Assembly: GCA_022008415.1 (NCBI GenBank)
Contig: JAIRBC010000004.1
Span: 62,001-126,000, forward strand
Reading direction: 5' to 3'
Length of the DNA: 64,000 nt
Origin: Cerina litoralis
Lineage (GTDB): Bacteria > Bacteroidota > Bacteroidia > Flavobacteriales > Flavobacteriaceae
Below, in pieces: positions 35,334 to 42,648 of the stretch (position 1 is its first letter; each line of letters starts with the position of its first letter). The notes beneath the pieces are model-generated. The model was not told the origin of the DNA. It did not search any database and saw only the letters and a program-made list of their open reading frames with translations. The position numbers were made by a program, and so were the translations under genes.

Positions 35334-36164
35334 TTATAACTCATAACTTTTGTCTTGGTTCTTGGTTCTTGGCTCTTGATGATACCCATTTTTACAATAC
35401 TTTATCTTCTTGACAATAGTTTCTTCCTGTATGTTGTCGTTTACAGATAGTTTTTCCCGGGATTCCTCGGGATGAAAAATGTGGAATTCTATACCGCCTA
35501 ATTTAAGGTTCTTCTTGTGTATATTATTGTTTATCAGCCGTGCGGCAAACTCACTGTCTTCCCTTCCCCAACCAATGATGTCTTCGTTATACCCGTTCAC
35601 CTTTTCAAAATCGGATTTCCAATATGCCATATTACAGCCCCGTACTTTTTTGATGTCTAGTTTCTTGGCAGAGAACAGGAGTTTTCTCAAAAATGGAGAA
35701 CGAATAGCATTAAAGTGATTGGTTATCCCTTTGGTAAAAACAGAAAGAGTTACATTTTTGGTTTTCAATATTTCCATGGATTTTTTGGAATCCAACAATA
35801 CCCGACTCCCGGTTGTCCAACAGTCCGCTTCGGCAAAATTCAAATGGTCGGAAATAAAATATGGATGTAGAACGATATCCCCATCAATTTGGACAATATA
35901 ATCCGAAGTAACCTCCCGAATGGCTTTGTTAAGAATTAATGTTCTTGTAAATCCCATATCGGCGTGCCATACATGCTTTAAAGGAATAGGAAATATGCCC
36001 TGATATTTTTTAATCAGTTCCTGCGTTGACGGCGTGGAACCGTCATCGGCGATGACAACTTCATCCGGCAGCATTTTCTGGCCCATGATACTTTTTAGCA
36101 CCAATTCCAAAGCTTCGGGCCAGTTATAAGTGCTTACGATAAGGGAGCAGGAGGAAGGAGTCAT
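35334..36164 (-). CDS. Family 2 glycosyltransferase
   Basis: A 276-residue GT-A enzyme: N-terminal SLIVSTYNWPEALELVLKSI, nucleotide-sugar DxD-type IDGDIVLHP, and a C-terminal Glyco_transf_7C-like GWGREDSEFAARLINN segment. It should transfer a sugar to a surface glycan, lipopolysaccharide or protein. Donor and acceptor cannot be predicted. The last ~15 codons (RTKNQDKSYEL region) are read through degenerate 7-base repeats, so the C-terminus may be non-essential. It precedes the cca block and follows the GT4-GT2 gene on the same strand. Confidence 0.8.
   Translation of the reverse strand: MTPSSCSLIVSTYNWPEALELVLKSIMGQKMLPDEVVIADDGSTPSTQELIKKYQGIFPIPLKHVWHADMGFTRTLILNKAIREVTSDYIVQIDGDIVLHPYFISDHLNFAEADCWTTGSRVLLDSKKSMEILKTKNVTLSVFTKGITNHFNAIRSPFLRKLLFSAKKLDIKKVRGCNMAYWKSDFEKVNGYNEDIIGWGREDSEFAARLINNNIHKKNLKLGGIEFHIFHPEESREKLSVNDNIQEETIVKKIKYCKNGYHQEPRTKNQDKSYEL
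35353..35380. repeat. Four 7-bp tandem words in the GT2 gene 3' end
   Basis: TCTTGGT, TCTTGGT, TCTTGGC, TCTTGAT run head to tail on the plus strand at 35353-35380. They lie inside the last codons of the minus-strand GT2 gene (stop at 35334). They resemble the short degenerate words of the other intergenic repeats. Confidence 0.6.
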
Positions 36165-36244
36165 TGGTCTTGTATGAATTAGAAACGCTATATTTAATTT
36201 TATGGGCCGTAAAATTTCTGCCCAAATGGGTTATTAGGTTATCG

Positions 36245-36287
36245 ATTATTGGGTTATTTAGGGAGTCGAACTAAATAACCCAATAAT
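36245..36287. repeat. Perfect 17-bp inverted repeat between GT genes
   Basis: ATTATTGGGTTATTTAG (36245-36261), 9-base loop, then its exact reverse complement (36271-36287). On the plus strand a T-run follows (AATAATTTTTC), on the minus strand none does. The preceding bases repeat the GGGTTATT word. It sits in the 175-base spacer between the two minus-strand glycosyltransferase genes. Confidence 0.8.
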
Positions 36288-36339
36288 TTTTCACGATACC
36301 ATTGCGGTCATTATTGCCATATCTCGTCGGTATGGGTTT

Positions 36340-38256
36340 TCAATCCTTTAAATCGTTTTGCAATCTTTTCAATTCCTTATACCTCCAATAAGCGCTTAAA
36401 GCATTCAAATAGCTGATGATAAGTCCTTTCTTACCGTCCAAAAATCCCAATTTCAAAATAAAATGGTTCACAAACCTGTACGTTGGCTTTAGTACAAAAT
36501 GATAAATATTTGGGGAATAGCCTTTCTGCAGTTCCTCTTGTGCTTTTAGCTGTCCATATTTTATCATTTTGCCTTTGTAATCCTCGTAATCTTTATAGGA
36601 ATAATGGATTAGTTTATTTTTTAGAATGCCTGAAGTTCCGTTGACCTCCAAGGTTTCGTGCACCAACCTATCTTGGGTAAACCTCACTTTGTCCTTTTTA
36701 AACAAACGGTAATTTTTGTCCCATTGCCAACCACTAAAACGCAACACTCGGTCCTGGAACATAAAGGTTCTCCTAAAATAATATGCGGCGTCCGATCGGT
36801 CCTTGCTTTGGGTAATGGTCAGGATTTCCATTTTTAGGTCTTCGGTAACCCTTTCGTCGGCATCGAGGAAAAGGACCCATTCGTTGTTGGCCTGGTCTAA
36901 GGTGAACGCTTTTTGATCGGTATAGTTTTTAAATGGCCTTTGTATTAATTTTACGTTTGGATACTGTCTTATTCTTTCTACCGTTCCGTCCGTACTATAA
37001 GAATCTACCACTATGACCTCGTCGGCAAACGCGATATTATTTAAGACTCCATCAATATTATGGATTTCATTGTAAGTGATCAACAGGGCCGAAATCTTGT
37101 TCTTTCCAAGGGCCGGATGCTCAATTATTTCTTTTCTGTTGGACTTTATCAGGGAAGAATAGACCTGAAAAACATTATCGGCTACTTTGGGGTCCGTGAA
37201 TTTCTGGACAAAGGCATACCCTTTTTCGGCAATGGTTTTTCGTAGTTCATCATCGGCAAAAAGGAGTTGAAATTTCCGTCTTATCATATCTACATCCATA
37301 GGATCTACATAGACCGAATTGGGCCCCGCTGCCTCGGGGAAGCAATTGCCAAAGCTGGTTATTACCGGGGTCTTGGAAAAAAGGGCCTCTATGATAGGAA
37401 TTCCAAAACCTTCACATATAGACGGATAACAAAAAATGGTGGCCAATTGGTAAATAATGGCCAATTCTGTGATTTGTATATTTTTAAGAAAGTAGACCTG
37501 CTCTTCCAACCCATGTTTCTCTACATAGGCGTGTATTTTTTTTGCATATTCTTTTTCCCCTCCAATAAGCACAAGTGGATACGGGGTGCCATGAACCGCT
37601 TGGACAATGGATAGCGCATTTTTTCGCTCTTGCAGGGTGCCTACATTAAGAATAAACGCTTCAGGGAGATTGTATTTGTTTTGTACGGCTTCTTTTTCTA
37701 TCGGGCTGTACTCTTGTTTAAATGCGTCGTTGCATCCTTGGTAGACCACGGTGATTTTGTCTTCATCGACCTTTAAATATTTAATGATATCCCTCTTGGT
37801 CTGTTCGCTTATAGCAATAATCACATCCGAATTTACCGCTGCATGTCTAAACTTTTTGGAATAGATAATTCTGTCAAAAAAGGAATAATAATGTGGGTGA
37901 CTAAAAAATATTAGATCGTGGATAGTAACGACCGTCTTGATGTTGTGTTTTTTTAAACCTGTCGGAATTTCGCCGGTCAGGCCATGGTAAATATCCACTT
38001 GATCCTTGATAATCTGCCGGGTAACCGCCCCTATTCGCCAAAGGGATGAGAATTTTTTCCAGAACCAACTGTTGGGATACCGAATAAGTATATTTTCCAA
38101 GATCGAAACTCTTTCTATCTTAGAGGGTTTTGTATTGTAAAGTATAAATTCGGATATGGGGGTGTATTGGTGAAGTATCCTTATGACATCCCTTCCGTAG
38201 TTTCCCAGCCCAGTATTGTTGTGGAAGATTCGCTTCGCGTCATATCCTATGATCAT
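36340..38256 (-). CDS. Bifunctional glycosyltransferase: GT4 fused to GT2
   Basis: A 638-residue fusion. Residues 1 to about 375 are a GT4 (GT-B) enzyme: GYDAKRIFHNNTGLGNYGRD at the start, TIHDLIFFSHPHYY, donor-site ERKNALSIVQAV and EGFGIPIIEALFSKTPVI. From about residue 390 a separate GT2 domain follows (ISALLITYNEIHNIDGVLNN, VVDSYSTDGT, LFLDADERV), like WaaE-type LPS core glucosyltransferases. Both domains look complete. An in-frame ATG 18 bases upstream (38274) is possible, but family N-termini begin at 38256. Two sequential sugar additions by one protein is the likely role; LPS core is a guess. Confidence 0.85.
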   Translation of the reverse strand: MIIGYDAKRIFHNNTGLGNYGRDVIRILHQYTPISEFILYNTKPSKIERVSILENILIRYPNSWFWKKFSSLWRIGAVTRQIIKDQVDIYHGLTGEIPTGLKKHNIKTVVTIHDLIFFSHPHYYSFFDRIIYSKKFRHAAVNSDVIIAISEQTKRDIIKYLKVDEDKITVVYQGCNDAFKQEYSPIEKEAVQNKYNLPEAFILNVGTLQERKNALSIVQAVHGTPYPLVLIGGEKEYAKKIHAYVEKHGLEEQVYFLKNIQITELAIIYQLATIFCYPSICEGFGIPIIEALFSKTPVITSFGNCFPEAAGPNSVYVDPMDVDMIRRKFQLLFADDELRKTIAEKGYAFVQKFTDPKVADNVFQVYSSLIKSNRKEIIEHPALGKNKISALLITYNEIHNIDGVLNNIAFADEVIVVDSYSTDGTVERIRQYPNVKLIQRPFKNYTDQKAFTLDQANNEWVLFLDADERVTEDLKMEILTITQSKDRSDAAYYFRRTFMFQDRVLRFSGWQWDKNYRLFKKDKVRFTQDRLVHETLEVNGTSGILKNKLIHYSYKDYEDYKGKMIKYGQLKAQEELQKGYSPNIYHFVLKPTYRFVNHFILKLGFLDGKKGLIISYLNALSAYWRYKELKRLQNDLKD

Positions 38257-38400
38257 GGGCCAAAAATAAACCATTTTTTTTAGTTTTATAGGCGACTTTT
38301 TTGAAATATGCCATCAAGCCCGTCTCTATGAGATTCCCCTTCTTAAAGAGGCCTAATAAAATAAATGACAAATTTAAAAGCGTCACCTGATCAACATTGG

Positions 38401-38434
38401 GTTAAGTTGGCCAATAATTATGGGGCAACTTAAC
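38401..38434. repeat. Inverted repeat in the divergent GT intergenic region
   Basis: GTTAAGTTG (38401-38409) and CAACTTAAC (38426-38434) are perfect complements 16 bases apart, followed by TTTAGGG. They lie in the 386-base region (38257-38642) between the two divergently transcribed glycosyltransferase genes. This region has no gene; the other feature in it is the leader described next. Confidence 0.6.
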
Positions 38435-38528
38435 TTTAGGGTACTACAAATGATTCTTTATGAAAAGCCGATGTGGGAATTATTCGGAAGAGGGACACAA
38501 AAAACAGATTTTGCCGCGCCTAAATGCG

Positions 38529-38610
38529 TATTTTAGCAACCTGCCCGACAAGGTCTTTCAGACGAACGGAGTAGCGGAAAAAGCAAGTCGGCAACCCAAT
38601 TGGGGTTTTT
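38529..38610 (+). promoter_or_regulatory. Possible structured leader with attenuator-like hairpin before the GT4 gene
   Basis: TTG (38511-38513), 15 bases, TATTTTAG (38529-38536) resembles a Bacteroidota promoter, giving a start near 38543. The leader then offers GTCT-TTC-AGAC (38553-38563) within a CCGAC/GTCGG pairing (38545-38549 with 38587-38591), and then AACCC-AATTG-GGGTT with a T-run (38593-38610), 32 bases before the ATG. The last hairpin has only 5 bp, so attenuation is speculative. Confidence 0.3.
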
Positions 38611-38642
38611 AGGGATGCCCGTTATCTTATCCGTACAACACT

Positions 38643-39815
38643 ATGCCATCAGAGAAAAAAATAGCCTTTTTTGCAATCGACTACTCCCTAGTTGGGGGTG
38701 TAGAACGGGTGACCTCCAATTTGATCAACCTCTTTGGGTTAAACGGAATAAGGGTGGAAACGGTGTTTTCCTTGTTCGACGCAAATGACGGGCCCGCCTT
38801 AACCTATCCCGCCCATTTGGAGTTCGCGGTACTCCATACGAGGGAGAAAAGGGCCATAGTGGACCAACTGTCAAGGCTGCTCCTTGAAAAGCAAGTAGGG
38901 ACATTAATTTTTCAGGGAGACAATATGACCATTGCCCTTGCAATCTTGGAGGCCTGTAAAAAAGCAGGGTGTCGGGGAGTTCTCCATTACCATGGTTCGC
39001 CCTACGCCTACTTGAGGAAGTATATTTATCTCCAGGACATTCTGGATAATCCAATAAATATCTTGAAATTATTATTTTCAAAAGTGGTGTACCCCTTTAA
39101 AAAAAGAAAGCTTGGAAAAGTTCTGGATCTGGCCAAAGATGGGCTGGTATGTGTGAGCGAGGGTACAGCCAATGAATTGCGATTTATTTTTGGACTTGCG
39201 GATAGACCAGGAGGGAATATTCGCTTCATTCACAATCCCTTGACTTTTAACATTCCCGAATCCTTTCTCGCCGATTGGTCCCAAAAAGAGAATGCTATAG
39301 TTTATGTTTCCCGCTTGGAAAGGAAACACAAGAATTCCATGTTGGTGGCCAGATCTTGGGCCAGGATAGCCCATAACCACCCAGATTGGACTTTATGGGT
39401 TTTGGGCGATGGCACAATAAAGAATAATATGGAAGCCTATTTGGCAAACAACAAAGTGACCAATGTTGTTTTTTATGGATTGGTGAAGAATGTGGAAAAG
39501 TATTTGGATCGAAGTTCCATATCCCTGTTGGGTTCGGACTGTGAAGGTCTACCCGTGGGAATGATGGAAAGTGCCAGCTATGCCAATGCCCTGATATCCA
39601 CCAAGAGTGATGGAGGGATCATAGATATTGTAGAGGATGGGTATTCGGGCTATTTGGTGCCCAGAAACTCTTCGAGAAAATTTTCCGAAAAACTGGAAGA
39701 ACTGATTGTGGATTCTAGAAAACGAAAAGAATTGGCACTTAACGCCAGTAAAAAGATGCAATTATTTTCCGACGAACAAATTATGGCCAAGTGGAAGCAA
39801 TTGTTGGAAAAATAA
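38643..39815 (+). CDS. GT4-family glycosyltransferase
   Basis: A 390-residue GT-B enzyme with N-terminal AFFAIDYSLVGGVERVTSNL (the family's GG-E-x-h-x-x-x-L pattern), donor-half SRLERKHKNSMLVARSW and the EGLPVGMMESASYANALIS motif, where the E-x7-E spacing of GT4 is visible (CEGLPVGMMES). It should act at the cytoplasmic face on a surface polysaccharide or lipid-linked sugar. It is divergent from the GT4-GT2 gene, so the region is a small glycan-assembly locus. Convergent with dapD. Confidence 0.85.
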   Translation: MPSEKKIAFFAIDYSLVGGVERVTSNLINLFGLNGIRVETVFSLFDANDGPALTYPAHLEFAVLHTREKRAIVDQLSRLLLEKQVGTLIFQGDNMTIALAILEACKKAGCRGVLHYHGSPYAYLRKYIYLQDILDNPINILKLLFSKVVYPFKKRKLGKVLDLAKDGLVCVSEGTANELRFIFGLADRPGGNIRFIHNPLTFNIPESFLADWSQKENAIVYVSRLERKHKNSMLVARSWARIAHNHPDWTLWVLGDGTIKNNMEAYLANNKVTNVVFYGLVKNVEKYLDRSSISLLGSDCEGLPVGMMESASYANALISTKSDGGIIDIVEDGYSGYLVPRNSSRKFSEKLEELIVDSRKRKELALNASKKMQLFSDEQIMAKWKQLLEK

Positions 39816-39950
39816 TGCTAATAATTTTAGGTTGATCGTATCACGGAAATGAGAGACAACACTAAAGTTTATGTAATAAACTATCAACTTTGAACCTTCA
39901 TCGCTAAACTTGGAACAAATCTGCCAGCTTCTTACTAGTTTCGTATTTTT

Positions 39951-39990
39951 CATCAAACCATCAAACCATCAAACCGTCACACCATCACAC
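39951..39990. repeat. Five 8-bp tandem words overlapping the dapD 3' end
   Basis: CATCAAAC three times (39951-39974), then CGTCACAC and CATCACAC (to 39990). The array reaches into the last two codons and stop of dapD (stop at 39985-39987, minus strand). The spacing is even and there are no unique spacers, so it is not a CRISPR. Upstream, AGTTTAT-GTA-ATAAACT (39866-39882) forms a small hairpin in the same gap. Confidence 0.75.
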
Positions 39991-40800
39991 CGCTACATCG
40001 TATTCCCTTAATGCGTCGTTTAAAGAAGTTTTTTTATTGGTACTTTCCTTGCGCTGACCAATAATCAAGGCACAAGGTACTTGGTATTCGCCGGCGGGGA
40101 ATTTCTTGGTGTAGCTACCTGGGATTACCACAGATCTTGCGGGCACCAAACCTTTTCGTTCCACGGGTTTATCACCTGTAACATCTATAATTTTTGTAGA
40201 TCCCGTAAGGACTACATTTGCTCCCAACACGGCTTCGCTCTCTACCCTTACCCCCTCTACGACAATGCATCTGGAACCAATAAAAGCATTGTCCTCAATT
40301 ATTACGGGCGCCGCTTGCAACGGCTCCAGAACCCCTCCGATGCCGACACCGCCACTAAGATGAACGTGCTTGCCGATTTGGGCACAGCTGCCAACCGTAG
40401 CCCAAGTGTCTACCATGGTGCCTTCATCTACATAGGCGCCAATATTTACATAACTGGGCATCAAAATAGTGCCTGGGGAAATATACGCCCCATGACGGGC
40501 GACCGCACTGGGCACTACCCGGATCCCTTTTTCGGCGTATCCCCTTTTTAATGGCATTTTATCGTGGTATTCAAAGATGCCAGCTTCCATGGTCACCATT
40601 TGTTGTATGGGAAAATAGAGGACGACGGCTTTTTTTACCCATTCGTTTATCTGCCAGCCGTTTGGGGTTGGTTCGGCACATCGCAATTTGCCGTTGTCCA
40701 GCAAATCGATGATCTGACGAATTGCATCCTGTGTTTTATTTTCTTTTATAAGTTCCCTGTTTTCCCAGGCTTTTTCTATAATCTTTCGTAAATCGGTCAT
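39985..40800 (-). CDS. dapD: 2,3,4,5-tetrahydropyridine-2,6-dicarboxylate N-succinyltransferase
   Basis: DapD succinylates tetrahydrodipicolinate in lysine and diaminopimelate synthesis. The 271-residue protein begins at ATG 40800 (MTDLRKIIEKAWENRELIK). A TTG 21 bases upstream is open but lies on the -7 box. Left-handed beta-helix hexapeptides are evident (GTILMPSYVNIGAYVDEGTM, GVGIGGVLEPLQAAPVIIED), with GQRKESTNKKTSLNDALREY at the end. Length is normal for the family. The 3' end runs into an 8-base tandem array. Confidence 0.96.
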   Translation of the reverse strand: MTDLRKIIEKAWENRELIKENKTQDAIRQIIDLLDNGKLRCAEPTPNGWQINEWVKKAVVLYFPIQQMVTMEAGIFEYHDKMPLKRGYAEKGIRVVPSAVARHGAYISPGTILMPSYVNIGAYVDEGTMVDTWATVGSCAQIGKHVHLSGGVGIGGVLEPLQAAPVIIEDNAFIGSRCIVVEGVRVESEAVLGANVVLTGSTKIIDVTGDKPVERKGLVPARSVVIPGSYTKKFPAGEYQVPCALIIGQRKESTNKKTSLNDALREYDVAV

Positions 40801-40818
40801 TGTTTTGTCAAATTTGGG

Positions 40819-40826
40819 CAAAGATA
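40819..40826 (-). promoter_or_regulatory. Putative dapD -7 box
   Basis: Minus-strand TATCTTTG is a full match to TAnnTTTG. Transcription would start near 40812, 12 bases before the ATG at 40800, which decides the start codon against the upstream TTG. Confidence 0.5.
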
Positions 40827-40906
40827 CATACCTGCGAGTAATTAACCACGCTATTTTATAGTTCCTGTTGGTAATACTTATGGATATTTGGGTTTTACAA
40901 AAGCAA

Positions 40907-40934
40907 AATTCTGAATTCTGAATTCTGAATTCTG
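40907..40934. repeat. Four perfect 7-bp tandem words upstream of ruvX
   Basis: AATTCTG occurs four times without change at 40907-40934. It lies between the divergent dapD and ruvX start codons, about 40 bases upstream of the ruvX -7 box. Each junction CTGAATTC contains GAATTC, so the array has internal symmetry. Confidence 0.75.
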
Positions 40935-40973
40935 TATTTGGTTACTCGAATTTCGTACATCATATATTATGTT

Positions 40974-40981
40974 TATTTTTG
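40974..40981 (+). promoter_or_regulatory. Putative ruvX -7 box
   Basis: TATTTTTG is a full match to TAnnTTTG, with TTTC 19 bases upstream as a poor -33 element (40951-40954). The start of transcription would be near 40988, only 6 bases before the ATG at 40994. This excludes the TTG at 40979 as start codon. Confidence 0.5.
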
Positions 40982-40993
40982 CCAAAAAATTGC

Positions 40994-41407
40994 ATGGCTC
41001 GGATAATGGCGTTGGACTATGGGAAAATTCGCACCGGAATCGCGGTTACGGACGAGCTGCAGATTATCGCTTCGGGATTGACAACCGTTGCGACATCGGA
41101 ATTGATGCGTTTTTTATTGGAGTATACAAAAAAGGAAAACGTAGAATCGTTTGTAGTGGGCGAACCCAAACAAATGGACAACACGCCATCGGAGTCCGAA
41201 GCCTTGATTCTTCCTTTTTTAGAAAAGTTGGCGCGGACTTTTCCTGAGATTCCAATTGCGCGCCAAGACGAACGGTTTACCTCCAAAATGGCCTTTCAGA
41301 CTATGATAGATAGTGGTCTAAAAAAACAACAGCGCAGAAATAAGGAGATGGTGGATGAAATAAGCGCCACTATTATTTTACAAGCCTATTTGAATAGAAA
41401 ACAATAA
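40994..41407 (+). CDS. ruvX: Holliday-junction-resolvase-like YqgF/RuvX nuclease
   Basis: YqgF/RuvX has an RNase H-like fold and acts in 16S rRNA 5' maturation or DNA repair. The 137-residue protein begins MARIMALDYGKIRTGIAVTD; the first catalytic Asp is in LDYG. Further conserved parts are VVGEPKQMDNTPS (GxPxxxDG-like), DERFTSKMAFQTM and the final VDEISATIILQAYL with its Asp. It is followed by def with a 2-base gap, so ruvX-def-DUF5606 form an operon. Confidence 0.9.
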   Translation: MARIMALDYGKIRTGIAVTDELQIIASGLTTVATSELMRFLLEYTKKENVESFVVGEPKQMDNTPSESEALILPFLEKLARTFPEIPIARQDERFTSKMAFQTMIDSGLKKQQRRNKEMVDEISATIILQAYLNRKQ

Positions 41408-41409
41408 TT

Positions 41410-42000
41410 ATGATTTTACCGATTATAGCCTATGGCGATCCCGTTCTGAGAAAAGTAGGCGCAGATCTTGAAAAGGACTATCCCGATTTAAAGGGGTTGG
41501 TCGCTAACATGTGGGAGACCATGTACAACGCATCGGGGGTGGGATTGGCAGCTCCACAAATTGGTTTGCCAATCCGGCTTTTTATGGTAGACACTTCAGC
41601 TTTTGCCGAGGATGAAGACTTATCGTTGGAAGAACAAAATACGTTAAGGGGCTTTAAAAAGGTTTTTATCAACGCTTATAAAGAGGAAGAGACCGGAGAA
41701 GAATGGGCCTTTAACGAAGGTTGTCTTAGTATTCCCGAAGTCCGTGAAGACGTAACCAGAAATGATACCATAACCCTTAGATATCTGGACGAGAATTTTA
41801 AGGAGCACAAGGAAACCTATAAGGGTCTATTGGCCAGGGTCATTCAGCACGAGTACGACCACATCGAGGGAATCTTGTTTACGGATAAATTATCCTCTTT
41901 TAAAAAGAGGCTGTTAAAGGGAAGGCTCTCAAATATCTCCAAGGGAAAGATAAAGGTAGATTACCGGATGCGATTCCCCGATGCTAAAAAATCGCGTTGA
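41410..42000 (+). CDS. def: Peptide deformylase
   Basis: Removes the N-formyl group from nascent proteins, using Fe2+ or Zn2+. The 196-residue protein has all three motifs: GVGLAAPQIG (residues 43-52), EGCLS (metal ligand Cys105) and HEYDH (His147, His151; catalytic Glu148). An insert of about 12 residues around EDEDLSLEEQNTL is larger than in E. coli and usual in Bacteroidota. It is co-transcribed with ruvX upstream. Confidence 0.97.
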   Translation: MILPIIAYGDPVLRKVGADLEKDYPDLKGLVANMWETMYNASGVGLAAPQIGLPIRLFMVDTSAFAEDEDLSLEEQNTLRGFKKVFINAYKEEETGEEWAFNEGCLSIPEVREDVTRNDTITLRYLDENFKEHKETYKGLLARVIQHEYDHIEGILFTDKLSSFKKRLLKGRLSNISKGKIKVDYRMRFPDAKKSR

Positions 42001-42053
42001 TCTCAAATTAAATTGTTTTAAAAGTTTAATATTGCCCCGAAATTTAAAAAGCT

Positions 42054-42542
42054 ATGAGTTTAGACAAAATCTTGTCCATTGGTGGAAAGCCCGGACTTTA
42101 CAAGCTATTGACCCAGACCCGATCAGGTTTCGTAGCCGAATCCTTGTTAGACGGTAAAAAAATCAACGTAGGATTTAGTAGCAACGTAAGTGTGCTATCG
42201 GAGATAGCAATTTACACCTTGGAAGAGGAGGTGCCGCTGCGCGAAGTTTTCCAAAAAATCCAGGATAAGGAGGGTGGTAAAAAAACCAGTGTATCCCATA
42301 AGGACGACAAATTGAAACTGGAGGAATACTTCTTTGAAGTTCTGCCCGACTACGATGAGGACAGGGTCTATCCCAGTGATATCAAAAAGATAGTACAATG
42401 GTACAACCTGCTTAGCGACAAGGGAATTACGGACTTTTCTTCTGAGGAAGAAAACGAAAATGAAGTTACTGAACAAAAGGAAGGGGAGGTGTTGGACGAA
42501 AGTAAGAAGAACATGGACGCTTCCGACGATGCACCAGAATAA
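42054..42542 (+). CDS. DUF5606 conserved protein
   Basis: A 162-residue protein matching the Bacteroidota-specific DUF5606 pattern: MSLDKILSIGGKPGLYKLLT, GFVAESLLDGKKINV, then KLKLEEYFFEVLPDYDEDRVY and SDIKKIVQWYNLL. The last ~35 residues are acidic and low-complexity. Function unknown. It follows def by 53 bases and ends the operon before a strong terminator, so it may serve protein maturation, but that is only guilt by position. Confidence 0.85.
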   Translation: MSLDKILSIGGKPGLYKLLTQTRSGFVAESLLDGKKINVGFSSNVSVLSEIAIYTLEEEVPLREVFQKIQDKEGGKKTSVSHKDDKLKLEEYFFEVLPDYDEDRVYPSDIKKIVQWYNLLSDKGITDFSSEEENENEVTEQKEGEVLDESKKNMDASDDAPE

Positions 42543-42562
42543 AACAAAGAATGTATAAATTG

Positions 42563-42597
42563 AAAAACGGCACTTACAGGATGTAAGTGCCGTTTTT
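42563..42597 (+). terminator. Intrinsic terminator of the ruvX-def-DUF5606 operon
   Basis: AAAAACGGCACTTACA (42563-42578) pairs perfectly with TGTAAGTGCCGTTTTT (42582-42597), loop GGA, with T-rich ends. It begins 20 bases after the DUF5606 stop. The A-rich left side would also let it work for the convergent minus strand. Confidence 0.9.
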
Positions 42598-42648
42598 TGT
42601 TTATAACAAGATAGTCTTCCCTAGAAAGAGAGCTGAAGGGAAGGGCTT

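Noticed and set aside
38563..38580. ops/JUMPstart-like element (GGAGTAGCGG) before the GT4 gene
   Set aside because: Only a loose match to GGCGGTAGCG and no RfaH/UpxY-type gene nearby.
39951..39990. Short tandem array that looks CRISPR-like
   Set aside because: Units are 8 bases, contiguous, with no spacers and no cas genes; it is a simple tandem repeat.
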